Source: Dioscorea cayenensis subsp. rotundata
Lineage: Eukaryota; Streptophyta; Magnoliopsida; Dioscoreales; Dioscoreaceae
NCBI RefSeq assembly: GCF_009730915.1
Contig: NC_052496.1
Location: 1,163,875 to 1,227,874, forward strand
Length of the DNA: 64,000 nt
Direction of reading: 5' to 3'
The position numbers and the translations under genes are program-made. The notes under the pieces were generated by a model. That model saw only the letters and a program-made list of their open reading frames with translations, was not told the DNA's origin and ran no database searches. This document shows positions 1 through 14,000 of the stretch, piece by piece. Each line of letters begins with the position of its first letter. Within the stretch, counting starts at the first letter, position 1.

Positions 1-268
1 AATAATAGTTTATAATTTTTTTAGGGGCAATCTTAATATGATCATGAAAATTTTGAAAATGCAGCACATTGCATAAGATTCCTGCAGCCATGGAGTTCGA
101 ACAAAACCAGCCAAACACTTGCATTTGCCAAGAACACCCATAATTACGTGCCATGACTCTACAAAAACAGAAAAAAATCCACTTCTGCAACTATAAGCCC
201 CACAATATATCCAATAGTGCCAGGATGTTCATTATCTTTTGGCCACCAGACATTAACAGAGAACTGAC

Positions 269-2395
<2,127 letters not shown>

Positions 2396-3859
2396 CGTCG
2401 AAGGAGAAACACAACACCATCCAAGACCTGGAAGACAAGAAAACGCACCAGCCACTGTTAGGTGTGTTCGAATTCGGGGAAAGACTTCAAGAAAGTCCAA
2501 AACCCTAAATCTGACGAAAGAGGAGACCAGTGCTAGAATAACTTTAAAAACTACAACAATCTCCAAGTACTCTTGAGTGTCGCGATGGAAGAAAGGAACG
2601 AGAGCTAGGATATTCAGGTATGGCGATACATTAGGAATCGGAATAGCCAAGTGGGGAACATCGTCTCGTCTAGGCAAGCCGAATCGAAGCGGAAACGAGA
2701 AACCCTAATCGAAGACAAGGACATATGGCGAGACAAACCCTAGAAATACGGGCGGGAAAATGAGTAGAAAAATGGAAATAATAAAGAGATATTACCTAAA
2801 AAAAAAAAAGGTGATCACGATCACAGCACAGCAGTAGACAGTAGGCAGTAGGCAATAGCAAGAACGAAGGAAGGAGACGCTCTGCGCAGGAGCCGGAGAG
2901 ACCACCAAGGCCTCAACTTAACTGCTGATGTACAAGAATGGGCCCGATTGGATCTTAACAAGACTTTCGCTGGATTGAGCCCATAATTCCTTGTGTGATT
3001 TGCATAATTGGCCCATTTTAACTTCGGCTTTTTTTACTGAAATATCCTTTAATAATAATATTATCATTTCTTGTTTGTTGATTTTTATTTATCAAAGTTT
3101 TTTTTTAAAATTTTACTGAATAGAATATTTCACTTGTTATAGTTAAAAAAACAAAATACATTTATACTATTCTTTGGCAATTATTTTTTTTTTAATATCT
3201 TATTTATTACTTATTAAAATTCAAAGCATATCTTTACAGAATGAAATGAAACATCAAAAAGACATCAACAAACTACTTCTACAAATATTACGTCAACTAT
3301 CTAGCCTTAATTCAATGAACCAATGCTTCACCAACATTGGTATAGCATAATACAGTTCCACATGTGGTGAATAAAAATAAAAAATAATAATTAAAAAAAA
3401 AATACTCACAAGAGGCCATCCCATTTAAAGATAAATTGATTCAGCACAAGTGGAAGTGGGACTCCATTAATTTGATCTCAATGAATTTTGAAACACTCAA
3501 AGTATAATTTTTTTTTTTTAATAAATTTGCACAAGTTATTGAGTCTTAATGTTTTAAGTTGAAAAAAAAAAAATATTAATTCTTCTAATGCAGCAACGTA
3601 AAACCATAAAAACACAATCTATATAATGAATATTTGTGGATTTATTGATTATGCATGCAAAGAAGGAGATTTATTTAAGTGATTTGTAAAAGGATAAATT
3701 TTGTGGCGTTGTCACATTAATTGCAGGGGAGGCTCCCATCAACCCTCCAGGAAAATTTGCAAATAAATTAAGCAGGATGATTAGTTTCTGATTAGTTAGC
3801 CTGCCAAGCATCAACCCATATATTCATCCTGTTGTCTTGTCGCTTTTGGAAGCTGTGGT
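2396..3859 (-). promoter_or_regulatory. SMC3 5' leader and candidate promoter, then AT-rich spacer
   Basis: Upstream of the SMC3 ATG the minus strand holds a leader and probably leader introns. Three GGCCCA/TGGGCY elements (about 2939-2944, 2977-2983 and 3010-3015) sit within 80 bp. Such site II-like elements are common in promoters of proliferation and housekeeping plant genes, which suits a cohesin gene. No clear TATA box is seen. From about 3040 to 3859 the sequence is AT-rich with A/T runs and no gene I can support. Confidence 0.45.
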
Positions 3860-3877
3860 AGAGCTTGGCACTAATCA
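3860..3877. repeat. Left target-site duplication of LINE (18 bp)
   Basis: AGAGCTTGGCACTAATCA occurs here and again, perfectly, at 5019-5036, directly after an A-run. The pair brackets a non-LTR retroelement body and fixes its limits to the base. Confidence 0.9.
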
Positions 3878-5018
3878 TTGTTCTGATCCTAACTCTGTTT
3901 GGGATGGTTGGATTAAGATGTGGAAGATTATGGTTACCCCCGAGTTAAGCATTTCATTTGGCTGTTGCTTCATGGCAGAGTTTCTACTACTGATTTTCTC
4001 AGTAGCATTAATCTTGGCCCCAGAACATTATGTGTTTTCTGCAATATCCAATCTGAATCTATTGATCATTTATTCAAGGACTGTTGCTATGCCCATATTT
4101 GCTGGAGTTCCATTAATCGTATTCTTAATATCAATGTATCCTTTACTGATTCTATTTCTGCTGGTTATTGGATTACTGAGTGTAATTACTCTATGCATAC
4201 AATATCTGTTATCGCTGCCACTGTGTGGTTCATTTGGAAGGCTAGATGTGATGCTATCTTTCATAACATTGCTCCAAACTTCTCTAATATTGCTCTTCGT
4301 GTTGTTGCCCATGTTAAAGACTTCTCTCAGCAAAACTCTGGACTTCTGGGTCAGCGTCTTCTGCTGAATAATTTCTCCACTGCAGATGGCCTATTCCTGT
4401 TTTATGCTCACACCTGGAACGACATTTCTAAGACAGGTAAACTGGGTTTCTTTGTCTCCAACCATTCTAATGTTGTTTATTTTGCAGGTTGTGGCTTGTT
4501 TCCTGCTGAGTCTTGCAGTGCAGCTGGGATCATGGCTTTGGGGATTGCTGTCCGTGCTTCCATTGATCGTCAGATGAACATTCGTCGTATTCTCCACTGC
4601 AACCCCGGCATCTCTCTGATCTTATCAGTGGCCAGCAATCCCGTTTCTTGGCGTGCTGCTCCTGCGATCTTGGATACTTCTCATCTTCTCCAAGCTGCTG
4701 GTAATCCCTCTTTGGTGGCCATTCCTAGTCGTTGGAATGGACCCGCACTCGCTCTTGCTGGCGTCGGCTCCATCAATTGCAACCTTAATCTCTTCCTGTC
4801 CGGCCGGGATTTGCCCCGATGGTTAATGAAGTTATTCTCTGATTTTGGCTTTACATTCTAGTTTTTGTTTTAGTTTTTGTAATCTTTGTTCATTTTCTCT
4901 GGTTTGCTGCTCTAGCTTTCTTCTTCCTCCATCTTTTGGTTGTATTAAACTCTTTGTAATCCTCTTTTGTTTCTAATAAAATTAGCTCTATCTGAGCTCT
5001 TTCCCCAAAAAAAAAAAA
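3878..5018 (+). mobile_element. 5'-truncated LINE (non-LTR retrotransposon), 3' end with poly(A)
   Basis: This element of about 1.14 kb has the marks of target-primed reverse transcription: a perfect 18-bp target duplication, 5' truncation, an AATAAAA-type signal near 4976 and a terminal A-run at 5007-5018. It carries only the C-terminal part of the LINE polyprotein and its 3' untranslated end. The reverse transcriptase and endonuclease parts are missing, so it cannot move by itself. The perfect duplication suggests fairly recent insertion; that is inference. Confidence 0.9.
3882..4861 (+). pseudogene. LINE polyprotein C-terminus (zf-RVT and downstream region), frameshifted
   Basis: The main frame (about 3920-4861) encodes RVKHFIWLLLHGRV followed by a zinc-binding cluster C-x2-C-x7-H-x4-C (CVFCNIQSESIDHLFKDC), the reverse transcriptase zinc-binding domain of plant LINEs, then VWFIWKARCDAIFH. 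A long tail to the stop at 4859-4861 is consistent with the RNase H-like region many plant LINEs carry, but its catalytic residues are not evident. The sequence just upstream (SVWDGWIKMWKIMVTP) continues the same protein in another frame. The switch falls at a run of five C near 3938, so a one-base indel there disrupts the ORF. There is no usable start codon, hence pseudogene. Confidence 0.8.
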
Positions 5019-5036
5019 AGAGCTTGGCACTAATCA
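5019..5036. repeat. Right target-site duplication of LINE (18 bp)
   Basis: Perfect copy of the 18-bp sequence at 3860-3877, starting directly after the poly(A) tail. Confidence 0.9.
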
Positions 5037-5605
5037 ATGCATACTTATGACACCATGGATGTTACCTTAACGAGTTATTTTTGTAATATTGCAATTAATT
5101 AAGCATGTTTTATCCCCTAGAAAAGAAATTAATTAAGATGTTAAAAGGGTAACTCTATATATAATGAGAGAAGGCCGGGAGCAGCATCTAACTATATATC
5201 TAGAACTAGAAGAACCAAATCAAACAACTCTTTAGATTTCCCTTGTTGGTCATTCATCAAGCTTAGGTCACGAAGGGAATCAGAATAATGGCCGACTTAA
5301 TTAAGCGGTTAAGCCCGCCAGCACAAACAAAGCAAAACCATGAGTCTTTTCAATTTCTATCCCATCGTACTAGCTACACGTAGTAGCTATATATGAAACA
5401 CCGCAGCATGTATGGATAGAGACTAATTAAATCAGTTCCCGTGATTGATCACCTTTATCATCTTCTCGGTTTCTCATCCTCTAGAACCATCTGCAGCGTC
5501 CATCTATCTAATTTCCTAACTTAACTTTGAGGAGCCAAAAGTGCATGAACTTTTTAACCAGAACGATGCTCCAAATTAACCTGTACGTCAAAAACAAGAA
5601 TACTG

Positions 5606-5641
<36 letters not shown>

Positions 5642-5942
5642 AAAAGAAGCATGTCTGCATGCACAAAGCAGCTTTCTAGCTAGAAGCAATTACTTGCAAT
5701 TTTTCCCCGGCCCAATTGTTGTCCACATCGTCAGAATTCACATAGAAGGAAACAACAATAAGGCAACAGCAGCGCTGGCCAAAGCATCAAGCACCCATTT
5801 TACCAAAGAATCAAATTATTCTCTTGGAAATCTCCCCATATATATATATATATATATATAAATGCTTATATATGATTGATTGCACTCCGTATCTTACACT
5901 CGTACGTAATATATATCCAAAGGCCCAGCTTGAAAGAGATTA
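5037..5942 (+). promoter_or_regulatory. Upstream region of the UGT gene with two (TA)n blocks
   Basis: No coding sequence is seen. (TA)n runs lie at about 5607-5639 and 5838-5861. The second ends in TATATAAATG about 80 bp before the UGT start codon and could serve as its TATA element. If transcription starts there, a five-codon upstream ORF at 5862-5879 would be in the leader. The exact transcription start cannot be seen. Confidence 0.35.
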
Positions 5943-7484
5943 ATGATCAACAACGAAGTGAGGAAGAGTAGTAGTGTTGTTAATAATGGGCATGCAAGCA
6001 CCCAGCTCATGAAACCTCACTTCGTTCTGGTTCCGCTGATGGCCCAGGGACACATGATCCCCATGGTTGAGCTGGCGCAGCTGATAGCGGGTCGCGGAGG
6101 CGGCGTGCTGGTTACTCTCATAACCACACCCTTGAACGCGACGAGATTGAAGACCACAATGGATCGGTTTAATAGGTCAGGACTGGCAATCCGGTTGGTG
6201 TCATTGCCATTCCCATGCAAAGAAGCCGGCCTCCCTGAGGGTTGTGAGAACATCGACGTCATAGCCTCAGCGGCCCTCGCGGTCAACTTCTTTAAGGCCA
6301 CCAGCCTCATGAGACAACCACTGGAAACGTACCTACGAGAGCACAAACACTACCCAAGCTGCATAATATCCGACTCATGCCATCCTTGGACGTGGGACGT
6401 AGCACGCAGCCTCCAGATCCCACGGTTCACTTTCTTCAGCATTTGCTGCTTCACTCTCTTGTGCACACACAACATCGCTTCTCACAATGTGTTTGACACC
6501 ATAACAAGCGAGAGGGAGCCTTTCTTGGTGCCAGGCCTGCAGGATAGGATTGAAGTGACCCAGGAGCAGGCGCCTGGTTTCTTCTACGGGGATCTGTGGG
6601 TGAAACTCCGGGAGGAGATCAGAGCTGCTGATAAAGCAGCGGAAGGAGTGGTGGTGAACACCTTCCGTGAGTTGGAGCCATGGTACGTGGAGAACTACCA
6701 GAAAGCCATGGGAAATAAGGTATGGACTCTGGGTCCTTTCTCGCTTTGCAACAAGGACGTCAATCATATGACAGCAAGAGGGAATGATGCTGCCATCGAT
6801 GAGAACAAGTGCATGAGATGGCTTGACTCCATGAAGCCCAGAACGGTCGTGTATGTCAGCTTTGGTAGCCTGACGTTCACGTCGCCTTCGCAGCTCATGG
6901 AGGTGGGGTTGGGGTTGGAGGCCTCGCAACAGGCGTTCATCTGGGTGATCAAAGAGGTGGAGCTGTGCCGGGAGATGACCGAGTGGTTGGGAGAGGCCGG
7001 GGGTTTTGAGGAGAGGGTGAAGACCAAAGGTCTAATCATCAGGGGATGGGCGCCCCAGATGATGATACTGTCTCACCCGGCCATTGGAGGATTTGTGACG
7101 CATTGTGGTTGGAATTCATTGATGGAGGCCATCTCCATGGGCTTGCCTGTGATAACATGGCCGCATTTTGCTGATCAGTTCCTTAATGAGAGGTTCATTG
7201 TGGAAGTGCTGAGAACTGGAGTGCCAGTAGGAGTTGATGTTCCAGTCACCTGGGGTCTGGAAACCTCTCATGTTTATGTGACGAGAGATGGCGTAGAGAA
7301 GGCCATGAGGAGTTTGATGGATGGTGGCGAAGAAGGAGCACAGAGGAGGGAGCGAGCGAGGCAAGTTTCAGTGACGGCCAAGAAGGCAATGGAACAAGGG
7401 GGATCATCGTACGAGAACATAACCATGTTCATGCAACAATTCTCACACCATCCTCCTGCTGCTCCTCCTCCTGCTGCAGTATGA
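5943..7484 (+). CDS. UDP-glycosyltransferase, UGT73-like (family 1), intronless
   Basis: The 513-residue single-exon product should transfer a sugar from a UDP-sugar to a small acceptor in the cytosol. Seen directly: the N-terminal catalytic His in AQGHMIPM (about H37), an acceptor-side Asp in ISDSCHPW, and the plant secondary product glycosyltransferase box starting with WAPQ at residue 369 and running through HCGWNS to HFADQ. The final Gln usually goes with UDP-glucose, but sugar choice cannot be proven from it. The QGHMIPM motif and lack of introns fit group D (UGT73), whose members act on flavonoids, triterpenoids, brassinosteroids and other acceptors. The acceptor cannot be predicted. 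Length is normal and the reading frame intact. The ATG at 5943 is the first in frame; the next at residue 23 would shorten a variable N-terminus. Confidence 0.93.
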   Translation: MINNEVRKSSSVVNNGHASTQLMKPHFVLVPLMAQGHMIPMVELAQLIAGRGGGVLVTLITTPLNATRLKTTMDRFNRSGLAIRLVSLPFPCKEAGLPEGCENIDVIASAALAVNFFKATSLMRQPLETYLREHKHYPSCIISDSCHPWTWDVARSLQIPRFTFFSICCFTLLCTHNIASHNVFDTITSEREPFLVPGLQDRIEVTQEQAPGFFYGDLWVKLREEIRAADKAAEGVVVNTFRELEPWYVENYQKAMGNKVWTLGPFSLCNKDVNHMTARGNDAAIDENKCMRWLDSMKPRTVVYVSFGSLTFTSPSQLMEVGLGLEASQQAFIWVIKEVELCREMTEWLGEAGGFEERVKTKGLIIRGWAPQMMILSHPAIGGFVTHCGWNSLMEAISMGLPVITWPHFADQFLNERFIVEVLRTGVPVGVDVPVTWGLETSHVYVTRDGVEKAMRSLMDGGEEGAQRRERARQVSVTAKKAMEQGGSSYENITMFMQQFSHHPPAAPPPAAV

Positions 7485-8015
7485 TCGATCTCTTCTTTAA
7501 TTGCATGCCCTATATATATATAATATATGGTGTCAATTACAAATAATTCATTCATAACCTGGAGTGGAGCTGTTTGTCATCATCAGTACCATTTTGGAAA
7601 TGTGATCAGCGATGCACTCAAGGATGCATGATAGTCCAACTTGTAATTACAAGTTCGGAATTGAATATCCCATCCAAACTCCCAAATTTACAGTTCAAAC
7701 TAAATAAACACAGCTAATCAATCTAGTGAAATCGCTGTACTCTAGGCCTGCAGCACCTCAGGCCAGTGAAAATACAACAAGTGTACGGTGAGCTAAAATA
7801 GCATATCAATTTACTCCAAAGAAGCCCACCCAAAAGGGCCAAAACATATCATCCAAATCCCCTCCATATATAGATGACGCACGAATAAAAGTTCCAACCG
7901 GCCCCATCTAGTAATTGATATAAATAAATATTCCATTACCAACGGACAAGATTGCATACAATATATTTTATATTATAAATTTTGTAGACCAGACCACAGC
8001 TAATTCAATGCAGCA
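7485..8015. other. Convergent 3' spacer between UGT and CCR4 genes
   Basis: This stretch holds the 3' ends of the UGT (+) and the deadenylase (-). A short (TA)n run lies at about 7511-7528. No coding sequence is evident. Confidence 0.5.
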
Positions 8016-11000
8016 CTATGTGGGCGTCTGGCTTATGTTGACATCCTGACACAATCTACTAGCTCGAGGAGGTGCTAGGAATGCAAGTTGACAAACCAGA
8101 GCAAGATGGTCGCTTCCCCATTTCTACAAGGCAAGGTGACATGATTATATATATATATATATATATTAATCTCATTAATATGAGAGCACTTGGCAAGAGA
8201 AAATCTAAAAAACAGAAGGGTTGGCTCTACTGGTCAATATTAATATTAGACAATTATGAACAAGAATAAAGAAAGTAAAGAATGAAGATACCTGAGTTGG
8301 AAAACCAGGAGTTCGTTGCAAAACATGCTTTGGGATTGTATCAAGAACTTTGACAATCTGGAGACCTTCAGAGTACCTAGATTGAAGGATTTCCTCTAAA
8401 GGTTATTATGGTGGCCTTTAATGAGTATTTTATAAACACTACAGAACATGAATGTAATAAACCAAAAATGAGCAGACTATGTACTTTCGGAGACAAAACA
8501 AACAATGTATGCCAACCAAATAAAACCACAAATCAAACTGTCTGGCGTCAATAACTCATAATCTAGCTCCTCTAACCCCCTCTAATTCTTGATTTCTGCT
8601 TGCTACATGTATAAAAACAAATACATTAAAGTAATCAAAGCATTTTCTCAACATGAAAATAGTTAAAAGAGAAAAGCAAAAGGATTCAATTGCCGAAGCC
8701 TGATTTTTGAAAAAAAAAATTATAATGAGGTAGGAGACTGTGAAACGCATCATAAACTATAAAGTGAAGACGGAGGAGAGAATCGTATATCTATCCATAA
8801 GTAAACTACAAATAAGATTGACTTCACCACTAACCATATATAGTCAACTGTGCCCATAAACTGTCTATGGTAACTGGTAACTTGAGGTTCCCCGCTCATG
8901 TCCTTGGTTCCAGCATAATCCTGCAAAGAAGAATATGATAGGAATAAAGACTTTGGTAAAATGACAAGAAATTTCCATCCAAAGACATAAAATTGACAGA
9001 GTTGAGGGATGCAATTTGGCAGTTGGAGTTTGATGTTGCTGGAGTACCAAGTGCAGCGTGCTTTAAAGAGGTCATAATGTGACTGCAAATTCTGGGCCAT
9101 ATTGCATTAAATATAATGCAGAAGAACCACTAGAGCGGAGGAAATCAAATGTGTTCAAGTAACACACATCTTCACCACATAATTTGGAAAAGAAACATTC
9201 TAGCATGGTAACACATTTTGAACAGAAACATTTTAGCATAATTAAAAACTAAATAAAATAAAAATAGTCATAAATGGATGCAAAAACGTAATTATCAAAC
9301 CTATAATGGGTCCTTAATTTCGCAATATGAAAGCCAAAAAAATTACAGATGAACAATGAAATGACAATAACTGGACAGGATTTCTACCTTGACATCTCGG
9401 TATGCACTTCGCAACCTCAAATTATGTTCAACAAAATCACGCTCTGCATTTCCTGAAGCAGTTTCAATTTCCATTGGAGTCCAGAGGAAAGGGTCATATG
9501 ACAAGTCACAGTATGGTGGAACTGTCATAGGCGTAGTATCCTTCTGATTCTCCATGTGTGATGCATCTGACTCAGACTTATGCAGTTCATTAGATTCTAC
9601 AATCTGACGTGATACACCCAAAACACCCATTCTTTCACATTCATCAACAATTGGAGATGAATGAGATTGTTCTGAATATATATTATCACTAAATGCAGGC
9701 TCATCCTCATTCCCAAGCAGCTCCTTAATAAAATTGGGATCAGAACTCTCCTCTGACATGCATAGATCAACCATCACACTGTCACCATGACAAACACCAA
9801 TATGCTTTTCTGATTTGCTCCTACTAAATACACCTTCATGTACAGATTCCTCTGAGGCCTGATTTTCATCTTTATCAATTGGTTGTATAGACTTCTGATG
9901 GGAATTATTATCCTTTGAAGTAGCACATGCTGTAATAAATGCTGAAGTTTCCCCCAACAGGCCTGCAGTTCCCTTTCCACCATCAGGAGTTGCATCCTGA
10001 ATCTTCAACTCTCCAACTTGCTTCAAAGAAAGTCCTAATATTAGATTTCCATCTAACACATCCAGTGATGAATCTGATAAACCCTGAGACAACACAGCAT
10101 CCTTACAGGATGACTTCGAGTCCAGACTATCTTCTATCAATTTGTCATATATAGCAGATTTTGCTGGAGGAAAATGTACATTTGGCATATTTCGAATAGA
10201 GCGAACAGGATCAGTAACACTACCATTTTGATGTAACTCTCCAGAAAATGGTCCATTGCGACCAGAAACTGTCTGCACATGAGGCTGTTGCACATTAGTT
10301 TCTACAATGGTGGGGGTCTTGCTTGGCTGGTTGGAACTTCGAATATTTTCACCTTGTGGATCACCAAGCCCATGCAAAGCTTTAGCATCAAAAACCTTGC
10401 TTATATCATTGATGCACTGGTTGTCAGACGAAGGCCCCCCAGACATGTCTACCAGCTGAGTTGAAGCTTGGATGGGTTCTGCTCTTGAAGATGTATCTCT
10501 CAGACAATTATCAGAATTGTTCTGGTGGTCGGTGTTTGGGTAGTTACTGCCTCGGCCTCCACTACTTGTCAATGTACTAGAGCAATTTGCTGGAGCTTGA
10601 GCACTGCAATCATGTCATTTCTCAAGACTCATTACTTTTGTTTTAACGTCTTACTTCATTCAGAATTGTAAAAGCGAACTTATAAAATCAAAAGCTTAAA
10701 AAACAAAGATATGGGTATAGATAAAACCTATACATGTTAGGAGCAGAATATGATCGCGGTGTATACAATAAGTTTGCGGAGAGCTGGCCTGACACCTGAT
10801 TCCGAGCAAGTCCCGACAAACTTAACTGCAAAATGTAATGGATGAAGATTCTACAGTGAAAAATGTTGAGATAAACTATGGCTATACAAACCCAAGGAGA
10901 TATTTTTATACCTTTTGTTCTAAAATATAATTGTACAGTGAGCTCTGCCAAAATTAAAAAAATTGTGTCAGTATAATACACAGGAATGACAAGAAGAAAG

Positions 11001-14000
11001 GTGAAAGGGAAAAAGTTTCATGATTGAGAAAATAATAAAAAATAAGTGCACCACAAATCATCATCGAGTTTATTATATCATATGGAAATCTAACTAAACT
11101 AGAATCTGCCTCCAATCAGCCAATAGAAATACAGGTGCCATCAGGAAAGCAAAACCTACCTTGGGTGTACAATTGAAATCACCACAAATAACAACAGGAG
11201 CATTATTCCAGTGTCTAGAAACAGCATAAGCTTTATCAAGGAGCATCCTGACCTGTTCAGAAGCTGAAGTAAATATGTGGTAATTGAACTGTGCTTTCAT
11301 AGTCTAATTAGGCAACCTATCTAAGCTGAAAATACATGACATAAAAGAAATTAAAAAAAATTACAACTTAAGAAATTGAGATACAACTAAGATAATTCAA
11401 TAACTAGACAAAAATTACAAACAATGAACTCATGCCTATTAGATGTCAATACAAAATATTATAAAAGCCTGATTAAACTCAAAAACCTTAAACTGCTAGG
11501 ATGAGACCTAGGCCTATATATATTCAAATCTATATTTACCAAAGTAATCGACATGAGACTATTAATTACTTTAATTGCCCCCTTTGAAGTGTGTTACTAT
11601 ATTTTTACTAATGACATTGCAAACAACCCAAATTAAACTTTGTACCATGTTAGATGCAAAACAAACATATTATCCAAACTAATCTATATTTACCAAATTA
11701 ACCAATGTGAGACTATAGGTTTATTTGGTTGGGGAATAGTACTTATTCCCTAGCCAAACACCATACAAACCCTTTTTCTCCTTTTGTAAGAGATAAAAAA
11801 AACTATATATGTTTAATAATTAAATTTTTAAAAATATTAAATATTAATAAATGCTCATTATTCTTTATAAGTACAAATCTTACATCTTAAAAGATATAAA
11901 TTTTTTGGCATTAATTAAATCAAAATTTGTCAATTAGATAAAAGTTTTCCCTTAAATCTAATATTTGAAATTTTTTTATTAATCCTGCACTTCTAATAAT
12001 GCCATACACATTTTAACCATATCTAAACCAAGTGCTATCCTGATAGATTCCTTAAATAATCTAGCACAAAACAATTCAGGTAACTAAACAAAGAAACATC
12101 TAAGGTTAGAACCAGTTCAAGGATAATATGTGCACAATGTTCGGATTTCTGGTTTGATCATCATTAGGGATCTAATTTCTCACCAAAGTCAGGTAGGTTA
12201 TCAGTTAGATAAAAAATGATTAGAAATAAGGAAACTCTTGTTAAAGATATTTCAAAAATACAAAAAGTGTTGGTCACCAAGAAAACATATAGATATTTTC
12301 TGGTCAAAGCAACTGTATTTAGAATTGGAAATTAAATAAAATAAAGCCTTGCACCTCAAAGAAGATTGTGGCAACTATTGCATAACTAAACAATAGGAAA
12401 AATTATCTGCATATGTATATACTGCCTGATGAGATGGCCAGAATTAATCAGAAAACACCCATCATTAATCTATTCAGAGGCAAATGCTTATCTTACAGTT
12501 AAATCCCAGAATAAATAAGGGAAAAAGAAGAATGGCGTAGATAAAAGAAGATCGGGCATTTGAATCCACCAAGGACTGTGTACCTGCCCAATTTTGATTT
12601 CTCCTCTTTTCGGATTGTAAAGAACGTGGATGTTGCATATGACAACCAGGTTAGTGCCACCTAAGTGATTAGAGCTGCAGATATGACTCACTCTTAGAGA
12701 TTCAAGTAAGTATATGGTACTCTGAATTATTCAACCAGCTACTTGGATAGACTATCATGTAACTAAATCTGCATGCCAAATACAATTCCAAATGGAAAAG
12801 ACCATAAGATCAAAACTAAAAGAAACATAAAACCTAGAGAAATCACTACATTCTATTCAAACATGAGACAATCCTCCTCAATATATGCAAATACATATGT
12901 ACATTAAATTTAGCTTCCAAGCATGGTAAACTCAAGACTGACTTTTGGACAATGGAAACCAGAAGTTGTACCAAAACAAAAAATAATTTTCACAGAATTT
13001 GAAAAGTACCTTCCAGGTAAAGAATTTGCTGAACTTCCCATCAGGTTTTGACTCTTGGACTGGCAAAAGAAAAGAATGCCCCCATATTTTAAATGACACA
13101 GTGCAATGTTATCTAATGAGAAATGTATGAAGCAAATTGATGAGAACCAAAAAAAAAAAGCTGTGGGCTAAATACCTCCAAGACAAGAATTTGGGCAACA
13201 TTATCACGAAGTCCAAGCTTACAGTACTCAATGTTCTCCTCATGCCGCAACTGAAACCTGAATAAATTATTGCAAAAAGTCATTTCCAGCATACATCAAG
13301 AACTATAACAATAAACAATTGGAGATGCATTACCAAGATAAGAAGTCATACCTATTTGTCTGCCAGAAAACTGCACATCCATCAACAGCCATGCCAGTGC
13401 GCATCTGTGTGATTCAAGTAAACGTAGAGAAAAAAAAAACAAGCAGAATATTTTAGCTTCTCAAAAACAAACATGACAATAATGTATTTTAACAATTGCC
13501 ATAAAGTTATTTCAAATTTTCAATGGTTTAACAAAGCAGGATAATAGTTGATACTGTTAAAAGCATCGCACAAAACCTTTGGGGGAAAAAGAAATTTAAT
13601 ATATGTGTAAGAATGGAAGCCTACCCATCCAAATGAGACTGACAAAGTGGAGAAATGATGCAAAAACATAATAAGTCACCAGATTCTTTCCATGCCCCTA
13701 CTAATTGAACTAAAGAAAGATCAGGCTTCATCACTTATCACAGACTATTTAACAAGTTTATCAGCTCAAAAGTGTTTAAAAAGGAGAAAAAGACAAAAAC
13801 CTTCCAAATACCAGTATAGCCTCGACGCGCTAGCTCCTCTTCCAGGTCATGAAAATGATCAACCTCCTAAAACCAGTATTAGGAAAGGAGTGACTTACAT
13901 AAACATTCAAACAGTATATGAGAGACGGTGAGAACTAAAAATACTTTAACAAACACCTGAAGACAAATAATGTCAGCAGCCCATAAGCCAAACTCTAACA

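Noticed and set aside
8370-8400. Acceptor TTTAG|AGG for the penultimate deadenylase exon
   Set aside because: It would create a stop at the junction; CAATCTAG|GTAC at 8376/8377 restores the conserved VDYIWYSEGL motif in phase.
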